Of a stretch of DNA of 64,000 nucleotides, positions 1 to 12,000 are shown one piece after another. How positions within the stretch are numbered: the stretch's first letter is position 1; every line of letters begins with the position of its first letter. The translations under genes and the position numbers were made by a program. Origin of the DNA: Buddleja alternifolia (Eukaryota > Streptophyta > Magnoliopsida > Lamiales > Scrophulariaceae); assembly GCA_019426215.1 (NCBI GenBank), contig CM033399.1, positions 18,777,009 to 18,841,008 of the forward strand. The letters run 5' to 3'. The notes beneath the pieces were generated by a model. The model did not search any database. It saw nothing but the letters and a program-made list of their open reading frames with translations, and was not told where the DNA came from.

Positions 1-357
1 TTATATTAGAATAACATGTCAACTTTAAATCACATTATTATTTATTTTAATACATTATTTTGCACGAGTAAAGATAAAAGTGTTTTCATTATCATCATCA
101 AGAAAGGATATAAAGTATTGATAATTATTACTATATAATAAAACCATACGAACAATGCTAAAGGAATAATCAACTCTATGCATTTAATCATGTGAGGTGC
201 TCTTGTGTTTTTTAGTTGCTTAATTAATATCAAGTAATTAAAATATTAACATTAGAAATATAATTTCTCAAATTTGAAGGGCATTTTAGTACATTGCTTA
301 ATGAAAAAGTCAAAGTCGGGTGCATTTATCATTTTTTGGAGTGCTAATTTCATTTCC

Positions 358-397
<40 letters not shown>

Positions 398-1724
398 AAT
401 ATATATTTTTATATTAAAATAATTAAAAATATTATCATACAAATATAATTTTTTTTAAATATTTTTTTATATCTTATGCAATTAATCACATGCGTCAAGT
501 ATGTCAAGATTATTAGTTAAATCCTACTAAACATTGAATGAGATTAGACTATGTCATAAACTCACAAATTACATTTATCATGAGATAAATTCATTGTTTT
601 TTTCCAAATACAAGGGCATTAGGGGAGAAACTGTGAAAATTTATCCAACTAATGGATATGTTGTTACTTGTTAGGGACACAACGGTTCAATGGATGAAAA
701 CTCGAGAAAAATAAGAGCACGAAACAAAAATAAAGCAATAAATATGACACATATTTTCTCGGTGGAAACCAAAACAAGAGAAACATTCACTTCCAAACTT
801 AGATTTTATTAACTTTTACTATCATACATCAATTACAAGTTGAGTCATGCTATTATAATAGCAAGGCATGATAAAACTTTATCAAAGTAGGAAACATAAT
901 CCTAACAAAAGAAAACAAGTCTAATTATTCTAGGAAACAAAAAAGAAACGAAAAACCATTCAAAACACGCTTGCCTGAACTTATTGCTCGGGCTGCCCAA
1001 CTGTTGCCGAAATTTTCGCCTCCGCGAAACCACTTTAGCCACAGCAAAATCGTCGCTGACCTACCGTCACCGCCACGAAAACTTGCAAAGCTCATGCAAA
1101 ACGTTTTAACTGTGTCACCGCAGCGACCCTTCCCATAAGCCACGAAAACCACTTGTCTGTGGCTGATTATTAGTACGTTTGACCTGTTTTTCAGATTTCA
1201 ATTTTTTTTTTTATTCGGCTCTACTAACTCAACATATATACATTAGTTAGAGTAATCAGTAAAGTCAATTTAAACCTTTTACAATGGAATGACTAATTGA
1301 TAGGATTGAGATAAGTAAGCAGTCATGAGTGAAACATAAAGGGATGTATATTGACATTCCACATTATGGTAGACACGAACACTTTTTTTTTCATTTAATA
1401 AATAATCAAAAGTACCCATAAATCTAGTACACAATATATTTTTATAATTTTATAAGATACATTTAGTTATTCAAACATTTCATCACTTTTTTACATAAAC
1501 ACTTTTGTTTCTTAATTAATTACTTTGATCTTATTCAAGTATTTATTGCATTATTGTCTATCAAATTGAAATTTGACATTTAATTCATTTTTTTAATTCA
1601 GCAATAAGAGTACAATAAAGCAAATTGCGACACACGTGTTTTGGGAGGGTTGATGAAACTTTATCTTGTTAAATCTATTAGGTAGGATGCGCAAGTTCTT
1701 GTTGCACTAATATAACATGGATGT
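1..1724. other. Intergenic DNA, no gene seen
   Basis: AT-rich sequence with no ORF resembling a known protein. It holds a CA/TA microsatellite near 361-397 and a more GC-rich patch at about 960-1160. The 75-codon minus-strand frame across that patch has no recognisable domain. Confidence 0.5.
361..397. repeat. CA/TA compound microsatellite
   Basis: A run of CA dinucleotides passes directly into TA dinucleotides. Likely length-polymorphic; no function is implied. Confidence 0.9.
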
Positions 1725-2631
1725 GGGAAAATTTCATTTTTGGTTCCTCAACTATACGTCGAATTCGGTTTTGGTTCCCTAATTACACTGTTCATCAAAC
1801 GTAGTCCTTAAGCTACCACATTTTAATCAAATATAGTCCCTTTGTCTAATTTTACGTCAAATTGACAATTCGGGTTAATTGAATACCAGAAACTGTATTT
1901 TGCACCCCAAAAACACAAAAATCAGAAATTGAGTTTTCATCCCCCAGTTATGCCGAATTCTTGTAGCTGCGTTTTAACCACGCCTACAATAGATTCGGAC
2001 GAAACCCGTAGTAAGACAAGGAAATAAAATTTTTAAATAACAAAATTACACTTCAAGGGCAAAAAGAAGAGCATGCTAGTAGAAGAGAAAGACGAACACA
2101 AAAGATTCATGGTCTGGGATTAAGAACTCGTATTTTGATTTAACGTGGTATTATCTCAATCCAGTGTAGTCTCACACGGAAACTTTCACGATCATTAAGA
2201 TAGTTAATTAAGATGATCACGATTTTTAATATATTCTTGTATAAGACGCATGCATAGAATAACAAGAAATCAGGCAATAAATCTATGCCAAAAAGTAGTT
2301 TTAACTACGTAAAAAAATTCCTCTAAGCAATGATACAACAGATTTTATCAAATACGATTTGGGAATAACTTGTAAACACAATGATGATATTTGTTAATTA
2401 TTCATTTTTTGGGTGGAAATTATATATAAAAACAATGTGCTTTTGCGGTGCAAAATGGAATTTTTGATATTTCAGTTAACACCAATCATCATCAATTTGA
2501 CGAAAAATTAGACGGAGGGACAACATTTGATGAAAATGTGGTAATTTAGGGACTACATTTGATGAGTGGTGCAATTGGGGGGACCAAAATTGAATTTGGC
2601 ACATAACTGGGGACCAAAAATGACATTTTCC
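1725..2631. mobile_element. Non-autonomous Mutator-type MITE with long TIRs
   Basis: The left end (GGGAAAATTTCATTTTTGG) and the reverse complement of the right end (GGAAAATGTCATTTTTGG) match imperfectly over roughly 150 bp, including shared blocks such as ATCAAATNTNGTCCCT. The element is flanked by 9-bp direct repeats, CATGGATGT at 1716-1724 and TATGGATGT at 2632-2640, with one mismatch. A 9-bp TSD with long TIRs is typical of Mutator-like elements. The 907-bp body has no transposase, so it would depend on an enzyme encoded elsewhere. Confidence 0.8.
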
Positions 2632-2640
2632 TATGGATGT

Positions 2641-3173
2641 TCTTCTATTGAAGAACTTATTATTTTTTGTTGTCCACATTTTATCAAAACTTGATTACAG
2701 ATTATATACTTGCGAGAAAGTTAAACATACTCGAGGTGGGCCAAATTGCGTGTTGTTATTCCTACAAGATCTTTCTTTTTTTGAGTTTATTTTTGAATTT
2801 ATAGGAATTATGTATTGTTCATTGATGGACATTCTTATCCATTTATTAAATCGAAAAGGAAGGTGGAGTTCATTTATTAAAATATAGTGTCAATAGCAAC
2901 CACGGACATTAAAAAAGACTAAGTGAAAATGTTTTTGAGCTAATAAAATTTTAGGCGCAAATAAAATATAAGGCAAAATGCACTTCACCCCTCTAAATTT
3001 CATCTTTTAGCACTAAAACTCTTCAACGGACAAAAAAAAAAAAAAAATCATTACACCCCCTAAAAAATTTAAATACCTAGCACTTTGCTTCAAAATTAAT
3101 ATTAGATGATATTTCTTACTGGCGCGTACCAGCTATTATACATTTGTAAGGTTATAAATATCATTTATCAATT
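2641..3173. other. Intergenic, nothing recognised
   Basis: AT-rich, with a poly(A) run near 3035. The ORF starting inside the MITE TIR at 2633 has no recognisable domain and is taken as chance. Confidence 0.45.
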
Positions 3174-3187
3174 ATGATGCAGTTTAT

Positions 3188-3347
3188 TTATTTATTTATT
3201 TTGTTTATACCAAGGGTTTCCCCCAACTGAATTTCGGAGACAAATTCTAACAAAGCTTTTTTCATACACATAACTAAGGATCGAACCCTGGACAACATGC
3301 TTAAGGAACTCAACTATCTACCAACTGTTGTTGGACCTTGTTGGTCT
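3188..3347 (-). mobile_element. tRNA-derived SINE (family 1), minus strand
   Basis: Read on the minus strand, the head begins near CCAACAAGGTCCAACA and has an A-box-like segment followed by a B box (CAGGGTTCGATCC), the RNA polymerase III promoter layout. It matches the plus-strand copy at 26057-26247 in its head (AGTTGGTAGATAGTTG, GTTCCTTAAGCAT) and in the CTTTGTT and GTCTCCG segments. Flanks 3174-3187 and 3348-3361 look like a decayed 14-bp TSD, about 11 of 14 matching. Confidence 0.75.
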
Positions 3348-3361
3348 AAGATGCGCTTTAT

Positions 3362-3875
3362 AATATAAACAAAACTAAAAAAAAATACGCAAATTGCTTC
3401 CTGATTAACTTTTTGTTCAGTTCTTGGTGATATGTGTATGTTTATATGTAAATTAAGGCACACATCTTATTCTTTTATATTGTCGTAAGAATTTATATGT
3501 ATCAGTTAGTATATACTATTTTATACACACACTTATCATTTACATAAACACCACTTGTCATGTATAAAGTACACTCCACCCAATTGTCTCAATGCTTATC
3601 ATTAACATAAACTGATCCTGGAGGAATAAGTAAGGAGACGGATGACAAGCAACCTTAATTGGTGCGAGCCCATCAGGCAATACGAAATGAATCGAAGAGG
3701 AGAAAAAAGATATATAGGACTGCAAAAGAAAAACGTGTATATGTGAAAAAATTATTTATAAAAGATACTTGTTATTATACTATACAAATAATAAAGTATA
3801 CATACCAATACTTGTTATATATACAATCAATACTATTGTTTTTTTGGTAATTATTACACACGCAATACACTAATT

Positions 3876-3912
<37 letters not shown>

Positions 3913-3916
3913 TTAA
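3362..3916. other. Intergenic, with ATT trinucleotide run
   Basis: No coding signal. An (ATT)n run lies at about 3879-3911, next to the A/T-rich tail of the neighbouring minus-strand SINE. Confidence 0.5.
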
Positions 3917-4097
3917 ATTCAAGATGAACGGGATACCTAAATATCTAGCACGACAAACCTGGACGAATAGTCATAATCTTGAGCAATAAAGACTCTACAG
4001 CTCCACAAAGAAGAGGAGAACTACAATTTGTGACAGCATGAATTCAAACCCAAGATCTCTCACATAAAGTGGGAGGTGGATACAACTAGACCTAATA
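3917..4097 (-). mobile_element. tRNA-derived SINE-like element (family 2), minus strand
   Basis: The reverse complement reads GGTCTAGTTGTATCCAC, then a GTGAGAGATCTTGGGTTTGAAT block resembling an A box plus B box, then GAGTCTTTATTGCTCAAGAT and a tail near TCTTGAATTTAAAT. The plus-strand copy at 4557-4768 shows the same order of blocks, so both belong to one family. No clean TSD could be set here because the flank is a trinucleotide repeat. Confidence 0.65.
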
Positions 4098-4261
4098 CAG
4101 TAATTATTATAGAATACAAATAATATCCATTAAACCGCATAAACCTTATTTCAGAAGTAATATTATTAATTGGGTTGGGCCTGATACAAAGTATGAGCCA
4201 GGGCAAATATGGGGCCGAAAGATACTTGTAGTTTGGACTATGTCCAAGTATCAACACCTCT

Positions 4262-4465
4262 CGAACCAAATGGGTTGGGGTAGTAGTTCAGCGTTTCGCC
4301 CCTTAAGCAAGTGGTTTGGAGTCCGAATCCCAACTCTTGTGAATGGAAAAAATTCCTTGGCCAGCCTCCTGCTGCTTAGTGCGCTGACAGTGGGGCGAGA
4401 AATTAGTCTCACAGTGGTCGGCTATGGGGATACCTTGCAAAAGCAAAACAAAACAAAAAAAAAAA
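4262..4465 (+). mobile_element. tRNA-derived SINE (family 3) with 16-bp TSD
   Basis: A head with TAGTAGTTCAGCG (A-box-like) and GGTTTGGAGTCCGAATCCC (B-box-like) is followed by a body and an A-rich tail (AAACAAAAAAA...). Perfect 16-bp direct repeats, AAGTATCAACACCTCT, flank it at 4246-4261 and 4466-4481. Together these are the signs of a SINE inserted by target-primed reverse transcription. The 106-codon plus ORF over it (4240-4560) is not a gene. Confidence 0.88.
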
Positions 4466-4556
4466 AAGTATCAACACCTCTTGTGTCACAAATAACATTT
4501 AACGGTAATTTGCCTTTTCAAGTAGGTTTAATTTCCCTTGTTAAAATCAACACCTC

Positions 4557-4768
4557 TTAACTTAAAATCTGTTGGTCTAGTGATATCCACTTTTCACTTT
4601 AAGTGAGAGGTCCTAAATTCGAATCCAGACTGCTACAAGTTGCGGTTCTCCCTTCTTTTATAGAGTTAGATAAAGTCTTTATTGCTCAAGATTATACCTA
4701 TCAACCCAGATTTATCGGTCTAGATATATAGGGTATCCCCTTTCCTCTTGAATTAAAAAAATAAAATA
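4557..4768 (+). mobile_element. tRNA-derived SINE-like element (family 2) with 14-bp TSD
   Basis: The head has GTTGGTCTAGTGATATCCAC and a B-box-like AAATTCGAATCC. The body ends in an A-rich tail. Direct repeats AAAATCAACACCTC flank it at 4543-4556 and 4769-4782. It shares its block order with the minus-strand copy at 3917-4097. Confidence 0.8.
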
Positions 4769-4907
4769 AAAATCAACACCTCATGTCTGGTGTCAGACTA
4801 TGTCCATGTATTTTAGTGAGAATCTTACTAGGAAAAATAATGTCTAATTCCTATGAATATTGATATTGGAGCAAGGTTAACTCACGCTGGATATCGCCCC
4901 TTGAGCC

Positions 4908-6005
4908 CATGGTTCAAAGTATCGGCCGATATCCGATGATATCGGCCGATACATAATCGGATCGGAGGGGTCCGATCCGATAAAATTCGACGATATGCTT
5001 TGCTACAGGGGTGTATGGTATCGCCGATATTATCGAATGATATCCAATAATATCGGTGTTACGATGATATTATCGGAATATTACCGATATTATCGGATGA
5101 TATCCGGATTATATCGGGATACTGAAACAATTTTACCTGTGTAACTGAGTAATTGAGCCGTGGTATGGATTCGGAGAACTTCAAATTACAAAATTTCATC
5201 TCAAAAGGAAAACGAAAAGAGGGATTTGAGAGACACACAGAGAGAGGCAGATAGTGTAAAACTGAGTAATTGAGCCTTGGTATGGATTCGGAGAGCTTGA
5301 AATTACAAAATTTCATCTCAAAAGAAAAACGAAAAGAGGGATTTGAGAGACACACAGAGAGAGGCAGATAGCGTAAAAGAGCTTAATCTGAAGGGAAAGT
5401 GACAGTGAGTTTGAGATGAGTTTTGACCAGTTGAGCTGACTTTTAATTGCTTCTTAGGGGCTGTTCCTGTTGGGCCTCCAAAAATTGGCCTGTAAAAGTA
5501 TGACACAATCTTATGGGGGCTGTATTAGATCATGGACCTTCTTAAATCATTTTTCAGGGTTAAACCACAAGTGCCCTTATTGAATGTGCCTCCATAGCCC
5601 ATAATTTGTTGTAGTGATTCACAACAAGAATATTGTTTGTTTGCACTTGGAGTTGGATTTGAAAGGATTGTCGTTGGCATCATGCGTTTTTTTGTATTTA
5701 TATGTAAAGCCTTGTAACAAACTAAGTGCATTCATGTCTTATTTCTATGAATTAATTCCTTGAGAGATTTGAATGATATATTTAGCTTCATTGATGGTTT
5801 GATGTAGTAAATACTTTTAATATGTATTAAAAAGTAGCAATTTATGTTATTTATATTTTTCTCTAATTTTACTAATTTTTTTAGAATTTTTGGAGCACTT
5901 TATAATGCTTTTCTCTCGTATCGCCCGATAATATCCCGATACGCCGCGACCGATATGGAACAGCACCTCCCGATATTATCGCCGATACCGCGACTTTGAA
6001 CCATG
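4908..6005. mobile_element. Non-autonomous hAT-type element, 13-bp TIR, 8-bp TSD
   Basis: It starts CATGGTTCAAAGT and ends with the exact reverse complement ACTTTGAACCATG. It is flanked by perfect 8-bp repeats CTTGAGCC (4900-4907 and 6006-6013), the TSD length of hAT elements. Subterminal sequence is full of ATCGGCCGATAT-like and GATATTATCGG motifs on both arms, plausible transposase binding sites. There is no transposase. Removing it with one TSD copy restores the reading frame of the surrounding gypsy gag. Confidence 0.88.
5145..5380. repeat. Tandem duplication of about 120 bp inside the hAT MITE
   Basis: Two adjacent copies share GGTATGGATTCGGAG, AAATTACAAAATTTCATCTC, AAAACGAAAAGAGGGATTTG and GAGACACACAGAGAGAGGC. 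They also make the repetitive minus ORF at 5059-5355, which is not taken as a gene. Confidence 0.85.
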
Positions 6006-7399
6006 CTTGAGCCAGAGATAAAGCAGTTGAGTATGGCTTCCAACACCAACCCAAGAACTCGATTATACAAACATTCGAGTTGCGCTTGATAGTCCGTAAT
6101 TGAGGAAATTTGACGAAGTTGAAATAGAGCAGCCTCGTGATTGGTATAAGATGAGGGCCAATGAGAGCGCCCCAGGTGAGAGTTCATGATTTGCATGCAT
6201 CCACTTGAACCAACTCAAGGCATCTCCCACCATGTAGAAAGAACCTAAGTCGATACGTTGGTCCAGCGAGATTTGATAGAATCGGAAATAGTGCCAATCC
6301 AAGGGGACGTTGCCGTCGAACGATTGTAACTGTATTTCGGGAGGTCAAACTAGTTTAGAATATGGACATGTAGTGCTAATGAGGGGGGAGTTGGGTGAGT
6401 GAACAGAATATGGGGCGGAGATGCGAAAATGTTGGGTGGTGCAGAATGAGATGCCCAGCATAGGGGTGACAATGAGTGGGTTTTACCCAGACCCTCAGAT
6501 TGGGTCTAAACTCATGCCCAAAGTTTTAGGTCAGGATTTAGACCAAAACTTTGGGTCTGTATGGGTCTGGGTCTAAGAACGGGCCCAATATGTTTATTTT
6601 TCTTTTATTATTATTTTTTGTAATTATGATTTTGTTTATGTAAGTAAATATGTAATCTGAATATATTATAATATATTATTTTATATTATATTATATATAT
6701 CTAATATGTACAATTTATTATATTATAATATTAAGAATTAACCTAAGCTACTGGCTATATATATATATAAGGTATGGATCAAATACATCTCTAATCTTTA
6801 GGTAAGATATAAGACCCAATTTAGGCCATTAAACCATTTGATCACACGGTCCATAATTAAAGCCATTATCTCGATTTTTATATTTAATTTAATGATGATA
6901 GGGGCATTTTAGTCAATAGATCCAACAAACCCATGCAAATAACATGCAGTATCATAATAGAATCCCTTATTATTCGCAGTAACAGAATCCTCTTCCGTTT
7001 TTAATTATTAATTCCAATTTCAGCTCCCAGAAAATTACGGTTGATACAGAAAACATTAAATTCATATCCAATTCATATATCATCAATCCATCATCTGCAA
7101 TTTCAGCTCGGAATAATCAAGAATTGAACATCAATATAATTAATTATTTATCATCAATCTCAATTAATTATCAAGCTCGATTCATCATCATCGTCAAACT
7201 CAATCCGATGGATGCAAGTAGAACGGCGATTTGATATCTACTGCAATACTTTTGTGATTTCTCAACTTGCTTTGTAAAAAGGAGGTGCATATTGTTGTCA
7301 TATTCATAGTGTTCGTCAGCATTATATACATACATACATATAGAATAGAAGAAGACAGGGAGAGAAGAAAGGAAGAAGGAGAAGAAAATATCATAATTA

Positions 7400-7760
7400 G
7401 TGATTTCAAACCATCATACAGTAACTTATAACACATTATACAGTCGCTTAAATACCATTATACAGTAAATACAATGGTGATATACAGTGTGTGATTAGTT
7501 CATATAATTAGTGATTTCAAACTATTATACAGTATCTTATAAACAACTATACAGTATGTTATAACACATTATACAGTATCTTATAAACCCATTATAGTGT
7601 GTATTTATATATCATACAGTTACAATCTTATAAACTATTATACAGTATCATATAACCCATTATACAGTATCATATAAATCAATATACAGTATAATATATC
7701 CCATTATATAGTGAATACAATAGCTAATAAATATTATACAATAGTTAATTATATGTAAAC
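7400..7760. repeat. Degenerate minisatellite of ATTATACAGT units (left block)
   Basis: Recurring CATTATACAGTA and TATCTTATAAAC blocks at irregular spacing of about 20-35 bp. The array continues at 8340-8404 and, across the copia insertion, at 13540-13680. The string around 7465-7497 recurs exactly across the copia insertion site. Confidence 0.8.
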
Positions 7761-8340
7761 CCAAGACACTAGAAGAATGAGCAAATTCAAGATCCACGAA
7801 AAGAGCATTCATTGTACTATGAATGAACATAACAAATTTGAACCACAATTTTAGCAGTACATCCGAATGCTTCACACAAGAACTCAAATAATATACTCCA
7901 CTTGGGGGATTGGAAGCAATCTGCGTCACTCAAACAGAGAATTCTGAAAATGCAATTGCAATTAACTTTGATCAATATTTCTCTTGTTCATTTCCTTAGT
8001 GGAGCCTGAGAAGTTATGCTATCAAATTGACTGGTAGATCCTCTGTGCATTGTAGTAAATAAAATATAATACGCAATAGCTCGAACCTTTCCTTGCAGAG
8101 CTAGAACAAAATTTCTGAACCAGAACAGTCGAACACAATGCGTGTAAATGCAATATAAACACACAGCTAGATTCTTTATATTTTGGTAATATTCATTAAC
8201 TAAACCAAAAGCTATATAGAATATTGGTGATGATATTCGAGATTTTATAAAGGTATTGCATTATATATTTTTGCTGCTTGGCTTGGAAGTACGATAGACA
8301 TTGTCTGGTATTTACACCTTTCTGTTTATCTTAGCTAATT
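7761..8340. other. Unique-looking interior of the inner TIR element
   Basis: Sequence between two repeat blocks, less AT-rich than its surroundings. The 89-codon minus frame at 7660-7929 has no domain I recognise. It could be captured host DNA, as Mutator-like elements often carry, but nothing proves that here. Confidence 0.35.
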
Positions 8341-8404
8341 AACATTATACAGTGATTAATTAATCTATTATACAATAGTTAATAAACAAATATACAGTAA
8401 ATAC

Positions 8405-8887
8405 TGTTGAAGAATGGCTCATTTCAAAAGAAGAGTAAAAGTCCCACATAGGAAAACATTTGAAGTGGAAGGCTCTTTTGTTGTATAAAAATGGGTCTTC
8501 TCTTCACCTTAGAAGATATCCCAAATTGCCTAAGTCTTTTAGCAATTTCTTCTTTCTTCCTCTATAGTTTGTAATAGTTTCACTTTAGTCCTTTAGTGAA
8601 ATATTTTGGTGGGGTCCGAGGACGTAGGCTAAATTAGCCGAACCTCGTTAAATTTGGTGTTCTTTATTTTGTGCTATTCTTCAAGTAGCCATTGTTAGTT
8701 ATAGTTGTAGTGTTATATTATGCTATTAAATTCGTCTAGTTAATTCTGTCTAGGAGGTTGGGTTTTAAGCGCGACCGTTGTGACGCCTCCAATCTTTCCT
8801 GAGAATTAAATCTAGTGTGGTTTTCTAGTACAATATTTCCCTCGCTATTTCTATATTTGGTGGAATATGACTCTGAGTTCCACAACA
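8405..8887 (+). repeat. 5' LTR of copia element G
   Basis: Begins TG and ends CA. It contains a clear TATA box, TATAAAA, at 8484-8490, so it probably holds the RNA polymerase II promoter. It is the same length as the 3' copy. Confidence 0.96.
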
Positions 8888-8889
8888 AG

Positions 8890-8901
8890 TGGTATCAGAG
8901 C
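8890..8901 (+). promoter_or_regulatory. Primer-binding site of element G
   Basis: TGGTATCAGAGC, two bases after the LTR. This is the standard plant copia site complementary to the 3' end of initiator-Met tRNA. Confidence 0.93.
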
Positions 8902-9023
8902 TCGGGTATTCTGAGTATGCTCTGTGGTCGCAGTTTAATCTGATCTTCCACATCAGAAAAGTTTTCTCGGGCTATTTGGCTTTCGCATTTGGAGGGCTCT
9001 TGAAGAATAATTTGTAACCAAAA

Positions 9024-12000
9024 ATGGAAGTTACCTCAAAAGCATCGTCGTCGTCCATTTGGGCGAGAACCACTGTGGCGAATACGCGATTGACAGTGGA
9101 GTCTTTTGATGGCACAGGCCATTTTGGTATGTGGCAAAGCGAAGTTGTAGACGCACTCTTTCAACAAGGTCTATACTTAGCTATTGAAGAGAAGAAACCA
9201 AATGATATAGAGGAAAAAGATTGGAGTATGATGAATCGGTTGGCATGTGGAACAATTCGTTCGTGTCTATCCAGAGAGCAGAGATATGCGTTTTCGAAAG
9301 AAAACTCGGCATATAAATTGTGGATGGCACTGGAGGAGAAGTTTCTGAAGAAAAGTTGTCAGAATAAGCTCCATTTGAAGAAGCGGCTCTTTCGCTTCAC
9401 ATTTGTTTCGGGTTCCACTATGAATAGTCACATTACCAGTTTTAATCAACTGGTTACCGATTTGATAAATTTGGATGAGACTTTTAAAGACGAGGATTTG
9501 GCTCTGATGTTGCTGGGATCCCTTCCTGAGGAGTTTGAGTTTCATGAAACCACTCTACTTCACGGGAAGGCTGCTGTATCTCTTAGCGAAGTTTGTGCTG
9601 CCCTGTACAGTTATGAGCTGAGAAAGAAGGACAAGCAAGTTTGTTCAGGCGGAGATGCAGAGGTTTTGTTCGTCAGAGGTCGTTCACAAAACAAAAACAA
9701 AGGAAAGAAAGGGAGATCCAAGTCCAGGCATAAACTAAGCAAAGACGAGTGTGCCTATTGTCGAGAAACAGGACACTGGAAGAGAGATTGCCCAAAGCTG
9801 ACAACTAAGGGCAATTCTAAGGCCGTGGCGGAATCGAATGTAACCGTGTGTGATGATGCTGAATCGGACTTCTCATTGGCGACATCATCCAGCGGTGCTT
9901 CTGAAGTATGGATGCTGGATTCAGCATGTAGTCATCATATGACACCACATTTGGATTGGTTCTTTGATTTCAAAGAACAAAATGACGTTGTCTTCACAGC
10001 AAATGAAGCTCCTCTTACTACACTTGGGATTGGTTCAGTTCGCTTAAAGAATCACGATGGATCAATCATAACCCTAAAGGGTGTTCGATATGCACCAGAA
10101 GTGAGGAAAAACCTTATTTCCGTTGGAACTTTAGAATCGAAAGGTTTTGAAGTAAGAGCTAAGAATGGGGTGATGAAGATCATCTCTGGTGCACTCGTGG
10201 TAATGAAGGGAATTCGGAAGAACAACAATACGTATCACTACATGGGTGGTACAGTTGTGGGTGCAGTAGCAGCAGTTACTGTTGATAATCGGAATTCAGA
10301 AGCAGTTAGGCTATGGCATATGCGCTTGGGACATGCAGGTGGAAAATCCTTGAATCTCCTCATAAATCAAGGATTGTTGAAAGGAGTGAAATACTCCAAA
10401 TTGGAGTTTTGTGAACATTGTGTTCGTGGGAAACAAACAAGGGTTAAATTTGGAACAGCAATCCATAATACTGAGGGTATCTTGGATTATGTTCATTCGA
10501 ATGTATGGGGTCCCTCAAAAACGAGTTCTTTGGGAGGGAAACACTATTTTGTAACCTTTGTTGATGATTTTTCCCGGAGAGTTTGGGTGTATACGATGAA
10601 GACAAAGGATGAAGTGTTTGAGGTATTCCTCAAATGGAAAAAGATGGTGGAAACTCAGACTGATAAAAGGGTCAAACGTCTCCGTACAGACAATGGTGGA
10701 GAATTTAGGAGTGGTCCATTTCAAAAATTTTGTGAGGATGAAGGCATTGTCAGACACTTCACTGTTAGACATACACCACAACAGAACGGAGTGGCAGAAC
10801 GCATGAATCGGACTTTGCTGGAGAAAGTTCGGTGTTTGTTATCCAATGCTGGGTTGGGTAAAGAATTTTGGGCTGAGGCTGTGACGTATGCGTGTCATCT
10901 CGTTAATCGTCTACCATCTACTGCTATTGATGGAAAAACACCATTTGAGAAATGGTTTGGAAAGCCTGCTGCTGATTATGATTCCTTACATGTGTTTGGT
11001 TCCGCTGCATATTATCATGTTAAGGAATCAAAGTTGGATCCTAGAGCAAAGAAAGCAGTGTTCATGGGGATCACCTCTGGTATAAAAGGCTATCGCCTTT
11101 GGTGTCCAGAGACAAAGAAAATAATCTTTAGCAAGGATGTCACCTTTGATGAATCTACCGTGTTGGAAAAGGTGAATGCAGAACAGCAGGATGGTACTCC
11201 CAAACAGGTGGAGTTTGAAAAGTTTGTTGTCCCAGCAGATCAAGAAACTCTTGATCATTCTCCTACGGTAGAAGGAGATTTTGAAGAAGAGGAAGTTCAA
11301 CCCCAAGAACTTCCACAGCAACTTGAATCAATTGCAACTAGCAAGCCAAAGAGGATAATTAGAAAACCTGCTCGCTTTGATGATATGGTGGCTTGTGCAT
11401 CTGCAATTGCCGCTGATGATGTTCCTACCACTTATATTGAAGCAGTCAAAGGACCAGAGAAAGATAAGTGGAGGATTGTCATGAGTGAAGAAATGCAGTC
11501 CCTTCATAAGAATCAAACATGGGAACTGGCCAGTCTCCCGAAGGGAAAGAAGGCAATTGGATGCAAATGGGTATTTGCAAAGAAAGATGGATTTCCTAGC
11601 CAAGGTGATGTTCGCTACAAAGCCAGATTGGTGGCCAAAGGTTACGCTCAGAAGGAGGGCATTGATTATAATGAGGTGTTTTCTCCAGTTGTAAAACACT
11701 CCTCCATTAGAATTTTGTTGGCTTTGGTAGCACAGTTGGATTTTGAACTAGTTCAGTTGGATGTGAAAACTGCATTTTTACATGGAGACTTGGAAGAGGA
11801 AATCTATATGACTCAGCCAGAGGGATTCAAAGTTGCTGAAAATGAAAATTTGGTTTGTAAACTTCAAAAATCGTTGTACGGATTGAAGCAATCTCCGAGG
11901 CAGTGGTACAAGCGATTTGACAAGTTTATGATGGGAATTGGGTACACAAGAAGCAAATACGATCATTGTGTGTATTTGCACAAGCTACAAGATGGATCCT

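Noticed and set aside
925..1152. 75-codon minus ORF over a GC-rich patch
   Set aside because: No recognisable domain, no neighbouring exons, and the composition alone explains the open frame.
4262..4320. Possible tRNA genes at SINE heads (also 26057 and 4570)
   Set aside because: They have A/B-box-like motifs but no full cloverleaf, and are joined to SINE bodies with TSDs.
4240..4560. 106-codon plus ORF
   Set aside because: It runs through a SINE with a clear TSD and A-tail and has no protein similarity I recognise.
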